Shown here piece after piece: positions 18,996-29,000 of a DNA stretch of 64,000 bases; within the stretch, counting starts at the first letter, position 1, and the number at the start of each line of letters is the position of its first letter. Source of the DNA: Blastobasis lacticolella (Eukaryota > Arthropoda > Insecta > Lepidoptera > Blastobasidae); NCBI GenBank assembly GCA_905147135.1, contig LR990043.1:21019584-21083583 (forward strand), given 5' to 3'. Position numbers and translations under genes: made by a program. The notes under the pieces are model-generated. The model worked only from the letters and a program-made list of their open reading frames with translations. It searched no databases and had not been told where the DNA came from.

Positions 18996-19710
18996 CTTTA
19001 AAACCGATTACGTGGACATTACCTATTATAAAATCGAATGAGTACAAAAATAAATACATTTTCTATGACTGTCTCAATAGTAATCAAAGCTGAAATGAAG
19101 ATGTCTGTCTTTGGTTGTTCTCATTTAGTAATTTTGTTCGCCTGCGCCTGCGCAGCGCTCGCGTCGCCCCCAGAGAAGCAGATATTCGATCTGGACGATG
19201 AAGCGCAGCTGGTGAAGTTGTTTAACGACTTCAAACATGATTATAAAAAGAACTACCGCCCAATGGAACACTCAAAACGGTTTTAAATTTTCGTAGAGAA
19301 CTTGACCGAAATTAATTTCCGAAATTAATTTTCCAACACTCGACTCCACCTTCGCCCGCATAATGGCTTTCGCTCAAGTGATATAGCAGATGCCTGACTA
19401 GTTGTTAATGAAAAAAATTGTAGAAGCGCCATCGAGATCTATTACTTTACCATAATCCATATTGAAGAAATCATATTGTAGAAAGGTGTAAAGCCATACC
19501 TGGAGAGAGTTAAATATTAAAAGCGGATGCTTTATAGGTCAACAGTATATAAATCATCATGGTCCCAACTAATTAAAATTAAAACATAACTTTTTGCTTT
19601 TGCTAACAAACTTAATCGTAAATTAAACTCGATCGAGTTCATTCAGCATCGTACTTGTTCGGAGGTACTCGGAACGTCTCTTGACATTTTATGGATTCTA
19701 TCGGTTGATA

Positions 19711-19961
19711 GAGCTCGTCTAATCTAAAATGACGCGCCCCACTATCGCATTAACGCACACAAGCAAGTTTAAAATATGGACGCAATACATATACAAATGC
19801 CGTTGTAATTGGTCATTCAGTTGCCTGTGAAATTCAAACGTAGGAGCACGCGTCGTTCATTGGCTCTCACACAGATGAAGTGTCGTTATCAATATTTGCA
19901 CTCACACATCGAAATCAACTAACTAAGTAGTGGGGCGCGTCATTTTAAACTAGACGAGCTC
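19711..19961. mobile_element. MITE with 34-bp terminal inverted repeats
   Basis: The left end GAGCTCGTCTAATCTAAAAT and following GACGCGCCCCACTA (19711-19744) is repeated inverted at 19928-19961 with two mismatches. Length 251 bp, no coding potential. Flanking AT-rich bases may include a TA target duplication. Confidence 0.85.
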
Positions 19962-20519
19962 TACTATCTTATGCCCTGTACCACGACATTGACAATGTTA
20001 GCGATAATATAGTTTTGCAATAATCACTGATTATGAATCGTAACTAAATTCTTATTGTGTGGGGTTTGGTTAACGAGAATCTTTTCAGAAAAAATACCAA
20101 TGCTTTAGAGAGTCTCTATTATTAATATTAGCCCCGGTTCCCTCCCCGATCGCCCATAACATGTACGATTCATGCACTTTCATTGCAGACAACAAAAATT
20201 CAGAACCGCAGATGCACTGTGATTTATTCGTAAACTTTTTGAGTACTTTAGTACTCAAAAATTTGTTAAATGTTTGTAAAACTATAAATAGTCTGACAAC
20301 ATTATACAAATCAATTGCTTACAAATAGGTGGGCCGAGCGAGGTGGGCCAAGAGTAGCAGCCTCGGCTCCGGCCGTGGCTCATGCTGAGTGAGGTCCTTT
20401 TGTTGACAGCAATTCCGAATTGATATATTCATTTTGTAATTTAGTACATATGTTTTTTATTTGTATGATTATTGTTTATTTTATATTATGTGATTGTTGT
20501 AATGTGGTGTCCTTGTAAT

Positions 20520-20562
20520 CAATAAATATCTTTCATTTCATTTCATTTCATTTCATTTCAGG
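20520..20562 (+). repeat. (TTTCA)n retroelement tail
   Basis: AATAAATATCTTTCATTTCA leads into five TTTCA units. An AATAAA followed by a short tandem tail is typical of the 3' end of a retroposed element. A SINE-like GGGCCCTCGCGTGCCGCG block follows. Confidence 0.6.
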
Positions 20563-20687
20563 AAGACAGACCGTGGGCCCTCGCGTGCCGCGCGGGGACG
20601 CAACCGGGACATAACGCTAAGATGATGATGATGAATTGCTTACAAAGAAATATTTTTAAATAAATTTTGTTTTTCCGTCACCTTCCC

Positions 20688-20835
20688 GGTAATGCTCTCG
20701 CACGCGAGGGCTCGGAGTCACCCTTTACCACACCCCAAGATTTGGCAGATCAGATAATTACAGTGGAGCGACTAACACCTGACCTCCGTAACCCTGTTAA
20801 CAGGGGAGCCAGAGCTGGATTTAAACCCCCACTTC
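20688..20835 (-). mobile_element. Partial tRNA-type SINE
   Basis: Tail-side blocks: GCTCTCGCACGCGAGGGCTC, AAGATTTGGCAGATCAGATA, ATTACAGTGGAGCGACT and CCTGTTAACAGGGGAGCC. It lies inside the gap where exons 2-4 of the pseudogene should be. Confidence 0.65.
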
Positions 20836-21032
20836 CTACCTACCTACTATAACTCAACCTCATCTACTAGACTGAATGGTAGTCTAGAAACGCGTCAGTA
20901 CTCATCTAAAGTAATCGTAATCATTATCTCTGTCTACTATACCTATGCTAGGTATGGGTAAATAATGTAGTCTGTGCCACAGCAACTTTTAAAGGATTTC
21001 AATAAATTGAATATTTTTGTGATAATTATAGG

Positions 21033-21290
21033 TGATGGTGGTGTGTGGTGCCGCCACCTCAAAGAATAGCACCACCCCATCTCTTCCCGTGGGTGTCGTA
21101 AGAGGCGACTAAGGGACAAATCCGAAAGGTGGGCAGCAGCATCTTTCTGGGTAGATTTACATCAACTGCACTGCGATCTCCAACCCGCCTGCCAAGCGTG
21201 GAGATTATGGCAATGACCTCCCCTTTCGTGGGAGAGGCCAGAAGTCCTGCAGTGGACTGTTATGGGCTGTGATGATGATGATGATGATAT
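21033..21290 (+). repeat. Interspersed repeat with (GAT)n tail, copy d
   Basis: Best copy in the window: ATCTCTTCCCGTGGGTGTCG, AGGTGGGCAGCAGCATCTTT, ACTGCACTGCGATCTCCAAC, GGAGATTATGGCAATGACCT and TGGACTGTTATGGGCTGTGA, ending (TGA)5. It starts with GTGGTGTGTGGTGCCGCC. Confidence 0.75.
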
Positions 21291-22139
21291 AGGTGATTTG
21301 AAGATAGTTTTAGGTGTGTTTTTGACCCATGGTGTGATGAATTCACATGGTGTGTGTTATTTGTTTAATGGATTAATGTGTTTATTTTTCTGTGATAAGT
21401 GGTTTATTTACATCGATTGAAAATTTGATTGAGACACAATATTAATATCTACTTTTTCACTAGTGGTTCCGGCTGCAGTAAAGCTGTGGCCTTACAAAGG
21501 CGGAATAATTAGTAAGAAAAATTGCAAGGACCCCAGCTTTACCGCCCACTCTGTTCTCTTGGTTGGATACGGACAAGGTAATACTAAACTTATTGTAGCT
21601 TATATAAGGGAACAGCAATGGGCGAAAAAGGATACTTCAGAATGCAGAGAAAAGTAACTGCTTAAAATTTATGAATGCAATCGGAATGATTCCTGTGATT
21701 AAAAAGAAATAAATAAGTTGAAAATTTGACTTCTTTCCTTTTATTTGTTTCATTGAGACCATCATAACGAAAGTATACAATTATATTTTTAAAACAAAAC
21801 AAAACTAAACTAAAATGTGCCTTTAACTAACAAAAAGATAATTGCCTCTGGTCATAACTGGTCTGTTTATGTGGGCTAGAATTATTTTGGTGGAGTACTG
21901 CAAAATTAGTTGCATTTTTCTATATCAATGCAGTATATTTAATTATTATGTCAAGTATGTAGGTATATATTTATTTAGCTTTGTAATATATTTTTGAAAT
22001 GACCAATAACAATTTGCATATTTGCTTTAATGTTTTTGATAATTAAATAATAATAATATAATAAAAATTTCTTTATTCAGGCAAAAGACCCATAAAATAC
22101 ATTCAATATAATACAATACAATAATAATAAAATGATAAT

Positions 22140-23226
22140 TTAAAAAAGAAAAAAGAAAAAAAAGACATTAAAAGTTGACAAGTCTTTACAATAATCGTAC
22201 AAAAACATTTTTTTTTTTTCATTTTCGGTTTGCGTCCTGGTGGACAGAGCGCCAATGTTCAAATATGGGACTGCCTCGAGAATTCCATTTCCAGACGCGA
22301 GCACCCGATCCCGAAACGATGCTACACGCGCCCGCATTACCGCGAAGAAATCCGGAACCCGCGCATCCGCAAACATGCACGACGCACTGCAGTATCTGGG
22401 CAGTCTCACCAGGATGCGAAACGCGTCATTATATTGAACCCGCAGAGTACTGAAAGAATTCCTGGTGAAACTGGTCCAGAGCTGACATGTGTAGAGGCAC
22501 TGGCAATAAGCCCTGAACAAGGTCACCTTGACGGGCACACTGCACTTTGCGAAACGGCGAGCGAGCATGTTACTGCGGGCGCACAGAGCCCTCCGCTCCC
22601 GCTCAATGTCGTGGTCATCCTTGAGGCTGTCCGTGAGAACATGGCCCAAGTATTCAAACTGCTGCACTCTCAGCACTGATGAACCGTTCAATACCAGCGC
22701 AGGCACTCTATCCGGGCCTCTCCCCGCCTTAAACACCATCATTTGGGTCTTGGAAGTGTTGTACCTTAATCCGTAGGCACTTGCATAGCGCTCACAAATC
22801 AAGAGCAACTTCCTCAACCCTGCAATCGAGGGACTGAGGAGCACCATGTCGTCAGCATAGCTGAGGGTGTTAACACAAACCTCACCTACGTGACAACCAA
22901 TGCTGGTGCCCCTCAATTCCTCGATCAACCCATTGATGTACAGGCTGAAGAGGTCAGGGGAGGTTAATCCACCCTGGCGGACGCCGCATTCTAGCCTATA
23001 AGCGCTAGAGGTCGTGTCGCCCCATCGCACATAATTAGTTTGGTTCCCGTACCAATACCCCAACAGATCAACAACCTTCTTAGGAACCATAGAGCTCTGC
23101 AGTTTGGTCCATAGAATTTTATAATTCACAAGATCAAACACTTTGCTTAAATCCAAGAAGCACGCATAGATGGACGTATCGCGACTAGTATAGTAGTTTA
23201 CTGTGTGCTTTAAACTAAAAATTGCT
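22140..23226 (-). pseudogene. 5'-truncated non-LTR retrotransposon ORF2, same family as the intact one at 45-49 kb
   Basis: The open part (from 23156 down) carries LECGVRQGGLTSPDLFSLYI, LSYADDMVLLSPS and ARRFAKCS. Position for position it parallels the 45274-48078 ORF (LECGVRQGGLTSPLLFNLYM; LSYADDMVLLSPS). A decayed stretch up to about 23226 still encodes the preceding block (FLDLSK). Endonuclease and the RT start are missing. The C-terminus is diverged or frameshifted and ends in poly-Phe codons from a T-rich run. A 3' UTR with AATAATAATA tail continues to about 22050. Confidence 0.8.
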
Positions 23227-23249
23227 GTATCCGTCGAGAGACCTACTAA

Positions 23250-24963
23250 ATACTATTTATTTATTTATTTATTAAATCTTTATGCACAAAATAGTACAAA
23301 GGGGGACTTAAAGCTAAAATAGCCTTATCTACCAGTCAACCAGAAGATAAAGGGTAAAGAAAAAGTAAGGCGGTGCAAGATAAACTACTAAACAAGATGG
23401 AGGAGAGGAACCGTTTATGCAATTATAGCCGAACCAGAGATAACAGTACAGATAAATAGATAGATAACTGAAAATTAATTAATATAAATATAGTAAAGCT
23501 AGAAATAATCGTGAGTGAGTGGGTAATATAGCAAGAATAGATAACCATACAAATTCTACACAAGTAAAGGAGAGACAAAACCAGAAGCTCAGTCAAACAT
23601 GGGGGAGATAGGAGACAAACTCGTGAGCCCCAACACTAAAGATCATTGAGGTAATACTCACGAACAGCTTTCTTAAATGAGTATTTGCTGGAGAGCAATC
23701 TAAGATCGGGTTCATTCCAGAGCCTTACAGCCCTCAGTACAAAAGAATTAGAAATAAAACAAGTACGGTGAAGAGGAAGATTTAATAATAGGTTACTCGA
23801 GGAGCGAAGGTCACGGTCGTGGGTGTCAGAGAGAAACTTGAATTTAGTTTTAAGGCAGTTGGGGAAGGCTGGATCAAATATAATGGAATGATGTTGAGAT
23901 AGCATTCTTAAATTACGGCGTTGGCGGATGGGCAGCCACTTAAGTTTGGCACGAAATTCGGAAATGTGATCGTACTTGCGCAGGCCGATAATGAATCTGA
24001 TGCAGTTGTTCTGAAGACGTTCCAGCTTTAGGAGGAGATCCTGGTTAATGTCAGAGCAACATACGTCAGCATAGTCAATAATGAGTAAAATTAGAGACTG
24101 CACAAGTAAGATTTTAGTTGCAGGAGAAAGAAAGAATTTAAACCTGTAGGAACGCACAGAGTTCCAGTTACCTTCTTGCTAACCTCAGTCACGTGGCCTG
24201 ACCAGCTAAAAGTACTATCAATATGGAGCCCCAAATCTTTTACCTGGGGAGAATAAGGGACAACCACACCGTTGAAATGGATTGGAGGAACCCGGGAAAT
24301 GTCGAGGCGTTTAATTTGATACGGGCTATCCAGAATAACGGCTTGGCACTTAGAGGGATTATCCGAGATAGCGAATTTGGAAGCCCAATTCTGGATAGCA
24401 TCGAGATTCTTGACAAGAGCAGACACCGCATCCGGGATATTAGCAGCCTCCGTGTCCGCATATATATGCAAATCGTCAGCATACAGGTGATACAAGCAGC
24501 TGTGATCACGAGTAAGTTGGTTAATAAAAATTGAAAAAAGAAGGGGCGAAAGGATACCACCCTGTGGGACACCCGTCTCAAGGGTACACCAGCTAGACGT
24601 TAACCCATCAGCCGTAACTGCCTGTTGACGACCGCGAAGATACGAGGTGAACCAATCAACAACCGCGGACGACACACCGAGGTGCGATAAGACAGCCAGC
24701 AGGATGTCATGATCTACGTTGTTAAAGGCATTGGAAAAATCAATTAAAACAAGGATTTACAATTTAGTGTTCTCCATACTTGGTCTAAGATGTTTTAACA
24801 AAGTAGGAGAGGAGATTTTGGGAAGTGGAATGACCAATGCCTTACGCCAAAGATTAGGAAAGGAGGAAGTAGAGAGTGAAAAGTTGATAATATGTGTTAA
24901 TAATGAAAGGACAGAATTAAAAAGTTGAAAGATCATGCCCCTGCTTACCCCATCGCATCCCAA
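23250..24963 (-). pseudogene. Jockey-like non-LTR retrotransposon ORF2 remnant with deletion and frameshift
   Basis: Reading down the minus strand: a piece with SSFPNLWRKALVIPLPKIS (first RT block, 24963-24757), then a join that skips the next RT blocks. Next comes an open piece (24675-24091) with VPQGGILSPLLFSIFINQL and HLYADDLHIYAD, then a frame change near 24157-24091. A C-terminal piece (24157-23636) ends at a stop after REYYLNDL. The 3' end has (AAATA)n at 23260-23285. It abuts the 22140-23226 element directly, so one interrupted or truncated the other. Non-functional. Confidence 0.8.
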
Positions 24964-25026
24964 CGCCTTAAATTGAACAGATGTCAGAGTTTTCCTGACT
25001 TCATCCTCATATCCTTCATATTATAT

Positions 25027-25069
25027 GCGAACGGGTAAAACCGTTACGCGAACGGTTTTGCCCGTTCGC
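25027..25069. repeat. GC-rich 19-bp hairpin
   Basis: GCGAACGGGTAAAACCGTT, loop ACGCG, then AACGGTTTTGCCCGTTCGC: arms of 19 with one mismatch (a G-T pair in RNA). It stands out in AT-rich surroundings. No link to a gene is evident. Confidence 0.85.
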
Positions 25070-25356
25070 GTAACGCGTGTGGGATACATGAGCTTTCCTA
25101 TTCACATTTCCTTACAGCATTATGATGAGACTGGTCCATTTCGGTTTCCGTTACATCACTAGCTGGTCTAACGTAATTTTCAAAAATTATAAATTGCTGT
25201 ACTTACCTTAAGGATGTAATGGGTACATCATGAGTACTAGGAAAAGTGCCTTGCAGGGTGGCCGCATTGCCCCGCTGGATGCCGAGGCTAAAACGTTAAC
25301 CCTTTTTAGCCTCGCTTAGCTCCCGAAAAAGGAAGTGTGCGCCTTGCTTCCACGGT

Positions 25357-25785
25357 CTAAGAGTTTTCACGCCAATCGACGTAAATATATGTATAGTAAA
25401 CACCAAGACTCGGGTACTTGGGCCGCTTAGCATTTTCAGCTGAGGCCTCACCGGCTCCAGCTAGACATACGGTGGTTGGAAGGTGCGACACTGCGAGTAT
25501 GTCGATGCATATGTAATCGCAGACCCAGGGCTGGCCCAATTTCGAGGGCGTGAACGTCCTGACGTTCATAACGTGAACCATACCGTTCGGCTCTAGCACC
25601 GCGGGAGGAAAGGTCGCGGCGCTCCTGCTGCACGACAGGTCACAGTGACCAAGATGATCAATAAGGTGCCCACAATTGCACAGGTGCGCAGTACGGCAAG
25701 GCGCGAAAGCGGAGGGCCGTGTAATTCTAAAAGTGGCACGATCCTGTAGACACTGCCTAAACGTAGAGTCACGTTTCCAATGCAC
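25357..25785 (-). pseudogene. Retroelement-derived ORF fragment with Cys/His cluster
   Basis: The 142-codon frame contains a CNCGHLIDHLGHCDLSC cluster, then LEPNG, GQPWVCDYICIDILAVSH and a KRPKYPSLG segment. I recognise this order as the C-terminal region found in some invertebrate reverse-transcriptase-like proteins, where a Cys-rich motif is followed by an LSCRRS-, DG-, DTLA- and KY-containing domain. A middle stretch is shorter than in those proteins, so a deletion is likely. It has no host-gene features. Class is unresolved; confidence rests on memory of the motif order. Confidence 0.5.
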
Positions 25786-25996
25786 CAGTAGCTAGGAGTC
25801 AGGCACGCTCTGCAGAGTTGATAGATGCAATTGAATACCATTTTTATTATGTCAGGCATTCGGTCAAACTATTTTCTTAGGTTTAATAACTATGTTGGTA
25901 TTTGTGGGAACTACACAAATATGACAGGCAAAATATTTTAGAACTTAATAACAAATATTTTACAACCAATGATGTGGACATATAACATCGAATAAG

Positions 25997-26003
25997 TATA
26001 TAA
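25997..26003 (+). promoter_or_regulatory. TATA box of copy 3
   Basis: ATAACATCGAATAAG then TATATAA, 52-58 bases before the ATG. The E-box position reads GATGTGG rather than CACGTGG. TTTCATTAGTAATCAGAGCT between TATA and ATG matches the likely start region of copies 4 and 5. Confidence 0.6.
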
Positions 26004-26054
26004 GCAAATATATGTTCTAAGACTGTTTCATTAGTAATCAGAGCTGAACAGAAT

Positions 26055-29000
26055 ATGTTAGTTTACGGTTGTTCTTGGTTAGTGATTTTTTTCGCCTGCG
26101 TCTGCGCAGCGCTCGCGGCGCCTCCAGAGAAGCAGATATTCGACCTGGACGATGAAGCACAGCTGATCCAGTTGTTTAACGACTTCAAGAAAGAGTACAA
26201 GAAGAACTACCGCCCGTCAGAGCACTCGAAACGATTTAAAATTTTCGTGGAGAACTTGGCCGAGATCAATGTGATGAACGAACGAGATCCTAGTGCGACT
26301 TATGGTATCTATAAATCTCCTTTACTTTTTGCAATATAATGAATGAATGAATGAATGAATAACGTTTTATTGCATAATCAAAAGAATACAATGGGTACTT
26401 AAAATTCAATAATTCAGCATTCTGGTAAGATTGGTTTAGACCATGGTGCTTGGGCCAACCCTCCTGAACTTAAGTACTGAAAATGTAATACTATTTCCTA
26501 AAGTCTGATACCAATATTATTTTCAACACAGGTATACACGAGTTTACCGATGTGACTCCAGAAGAGCTCGTGGGTACTAAAACTGGATTTAAGAATTTGA
26601 ATTTACGCGATTCGAGCTTTCCGACCGTTCTCGGGAGAGCCAGCGAAGTGCCAAACATAAAGATCCCGAAACAATTTGACTGGCGTGATCATAATGTCGT
26701 TACGAGCGTCAAGGACCAAGGGAGCTGTATGTCCAGCTGGGCATTCAGTACTGTAGGTTAGATATATAACAAATTATGTGTTTGTGTGTGTGTGTGTGTG
26801 TTTGATTTTTAACTATGGGCCTTATAAGAAAGCTCACTGTTACCTAAAGGCAATGGAATGAAAGGGCTATGCTCGGAGACTCATTGCGCGATCGAATCAG
26901 AAATGAGCAGATCCGTAACCAAGGACACCGACATAGCCCTAAGGATTGCCAGGCTAAAATGGCAGTGGGCATAGCAACATAGCTCGAAGAACAGATGGCC
27001 GATGGGGCAGTAAGTTCTCGAGTGGCGACAAGGTAGACCGGACCTGGTAATGATCGCAGGTACCAACTGGATGCGGAAGGCACGCGGCCTTTGTGTAGAT
27101 CTCTGGGGGAGGCCTATGCCCAGCAGTGGGCATATTTCGGCTGATATGATAATGTGTGTGTGTGGTGTGTGCTTGAGCGTGTGTTTACGTTACAATTGTG
27201 TCATATTTTATGATCGTTTCTGAGAAGTGGTCAGAGCGCTGTCTCGCTCGCGAGGGAGGCACGCGAGCAAGCTAGTGGGTCACATGATGGTAAATGATCA
27301 CCACCGCCCATGGAAATCCGCAACACCAGTGGGGTCACGAAAGAATTGACGGCCTTTGAAATGAGTTTAAGCTTGTTTCTTGAAGGTATATGTGATATTA
27401 GATAAATTGTGCTTGAACCTGCCGACATTAGAAAGACTTGAGTCTAATAAATCATATTTATTGTTTAAAAATACAGGGTATTCTTACGGTTAGACTCGTA
27501 AATACGTTTGCATTGACACGAAGTTTTCGATTATTTAAATAATCATTGGCGAATTATTCCAGGGAACATTGAAGGGCAATATGCTATAAAATATAAACAA
27601 TTGGTGGATTTCTCTGCGCAACAATTAGTTTCCTGTTTTTTTTCGAACCAAGGCTGCGATGGGGGATCTGGGTTTAATTTTAAGTAAGTAACATCCGCGA
27701 AATATTATAATTATAGTGCTACTAATGACTAAAACGTATAAATCCAATATAAGGGTATATGTCAAAATCTTGGAATCCAATGTACAACATCAGTATTAAT
27801 TAATAGCGAACATAAAATCAAAACATCAAAATGTATAAAGTACACTAGCGGTACCTATAGTTACATGTTCCTTCTTCCTCCGCGCCTCGTTTTTATTGCC
27901 TATGGAGGCAGACGGACGGATGGTCCACCTGATGGAAAGCGACCACCGTCATCCAGGACATCTTCAACCTAGAGAGAGCAGACGCGGTGTTTTTAAGGAG
28001 AGTATATGTGGGTCGGCCGAGCGGACGTCGACCGGTAGGGCGACACAGATATCGCTGGATTGATGAAGTTCTGAAAGACCTGCACGCACTAGGAATCCTC
28101 GATTGGCAGGAGATGGCGATGACCAGGGGGTGTCGGAGGCCAAGATCCACTTTGGGTCACTGAGCCAGCGCAGTAAGTAAGTAAGTAAAGTTTTTTAGTT
28201 GACGTTGTATACATATTGGGTAGAATTAATTTTGGATACTGCAACACCTTATGTAGAACCGTAATAAACCACCTAAACTTTAAGAAATATGGAAATAGCG
28301 CTGAATGGATTTTAATGGGGTTTTTACGTCGTTTTTTCGTTTAATTTATTTGGGTAGAACCTGAAATACAGCTTAACCTCTCCGTACTACCAGCTTTCAC
28401 ACATTAGGGAGGTCATTTAAAATGGTGGTTCGGGAAAAAGATAAACTACCCTAAAACGATTTGGACGAAATTTTGGGCAAAAGCAAGTGTAGGCATATTT
28501 AATTATTGAATAGCCATGCTCTAACTAACCAATTTATTTACTAGCTGGCCTACATTTGTTATCCTACCCATACACCTACTACCATTGATTTTTATAAGTA
28601 TATTTATACGCTAGTTTAAAGAAGTCTTGCCCTACTACCTACTATCTTATTTGCATTGAATGAGTGTAATAATTGCTTTTGTTTAGCTATTTTCTTACAT
28701 CTGGCGGTGTAGAGACAGAGCAAGACTATCCTTACACTTCCGGAAATGGTGACAATGGTGTTTGCAAGTTCGACAAAAGGAAAATAAAAGTGTCTTTAAA
28801 TGACACTAATATCTATAGTTTGCCGAAAATGTCCGAGGATCAGGTTGCACAGACATTAGTAGCCAATGGACCGTTTCCCATAAGTAAGTTTAGAATGAGT
28901 TTTAAAGTAATGAACATACTTTTACGGTACGTAACATACCTGTAGGAAACCCGATAAATACCTTTAAAATGTGTGATAGTAACCATGATAGATTAAAACA

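Larger units (their letters stand above)
19101..21712 (+). pseudogene. Protease pseudogene: exon 1, exon 5 and part of exon 6
   Basis: Exon 1 (from 19101; a second ATG sits at 19095) reads signal peptide, [20 protein letters not shown] and KKNYRPMEHSKRF. It then hits TAA at 19284-19286, where other copies have AAA or GAT, and decays near 19312. Exons 2-4 are absent. Exon 5 (21464-21577) is intact with GT-AG, carrying [11 protein letters not shown] and the His in [10 protein letters not shown]. An exon 6 fragment follows at only 21608-21712: GTA(M)[10 protein letters not shown], then a frameshift. Exon 5 is closest to copy 3 ([12 protein letters not shown]), so this is a duplicate of copy 3. 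The intron between exons 5 and 6 is nearly deleted. Its interior is filled by a MITE, a SINE and a GAT-tail repeat. Confidence 0.85.

Noticed and set aside
22175..22776. Plus-strand ORFs over the RT fragment
   Set aside because: Antisense to the clear minus-strand RT reading frame.
26844..27083. Minus-strand ORFs in intron 2 of copy 3
   Set aside because: Antisense of the decayed RTE 3' end.
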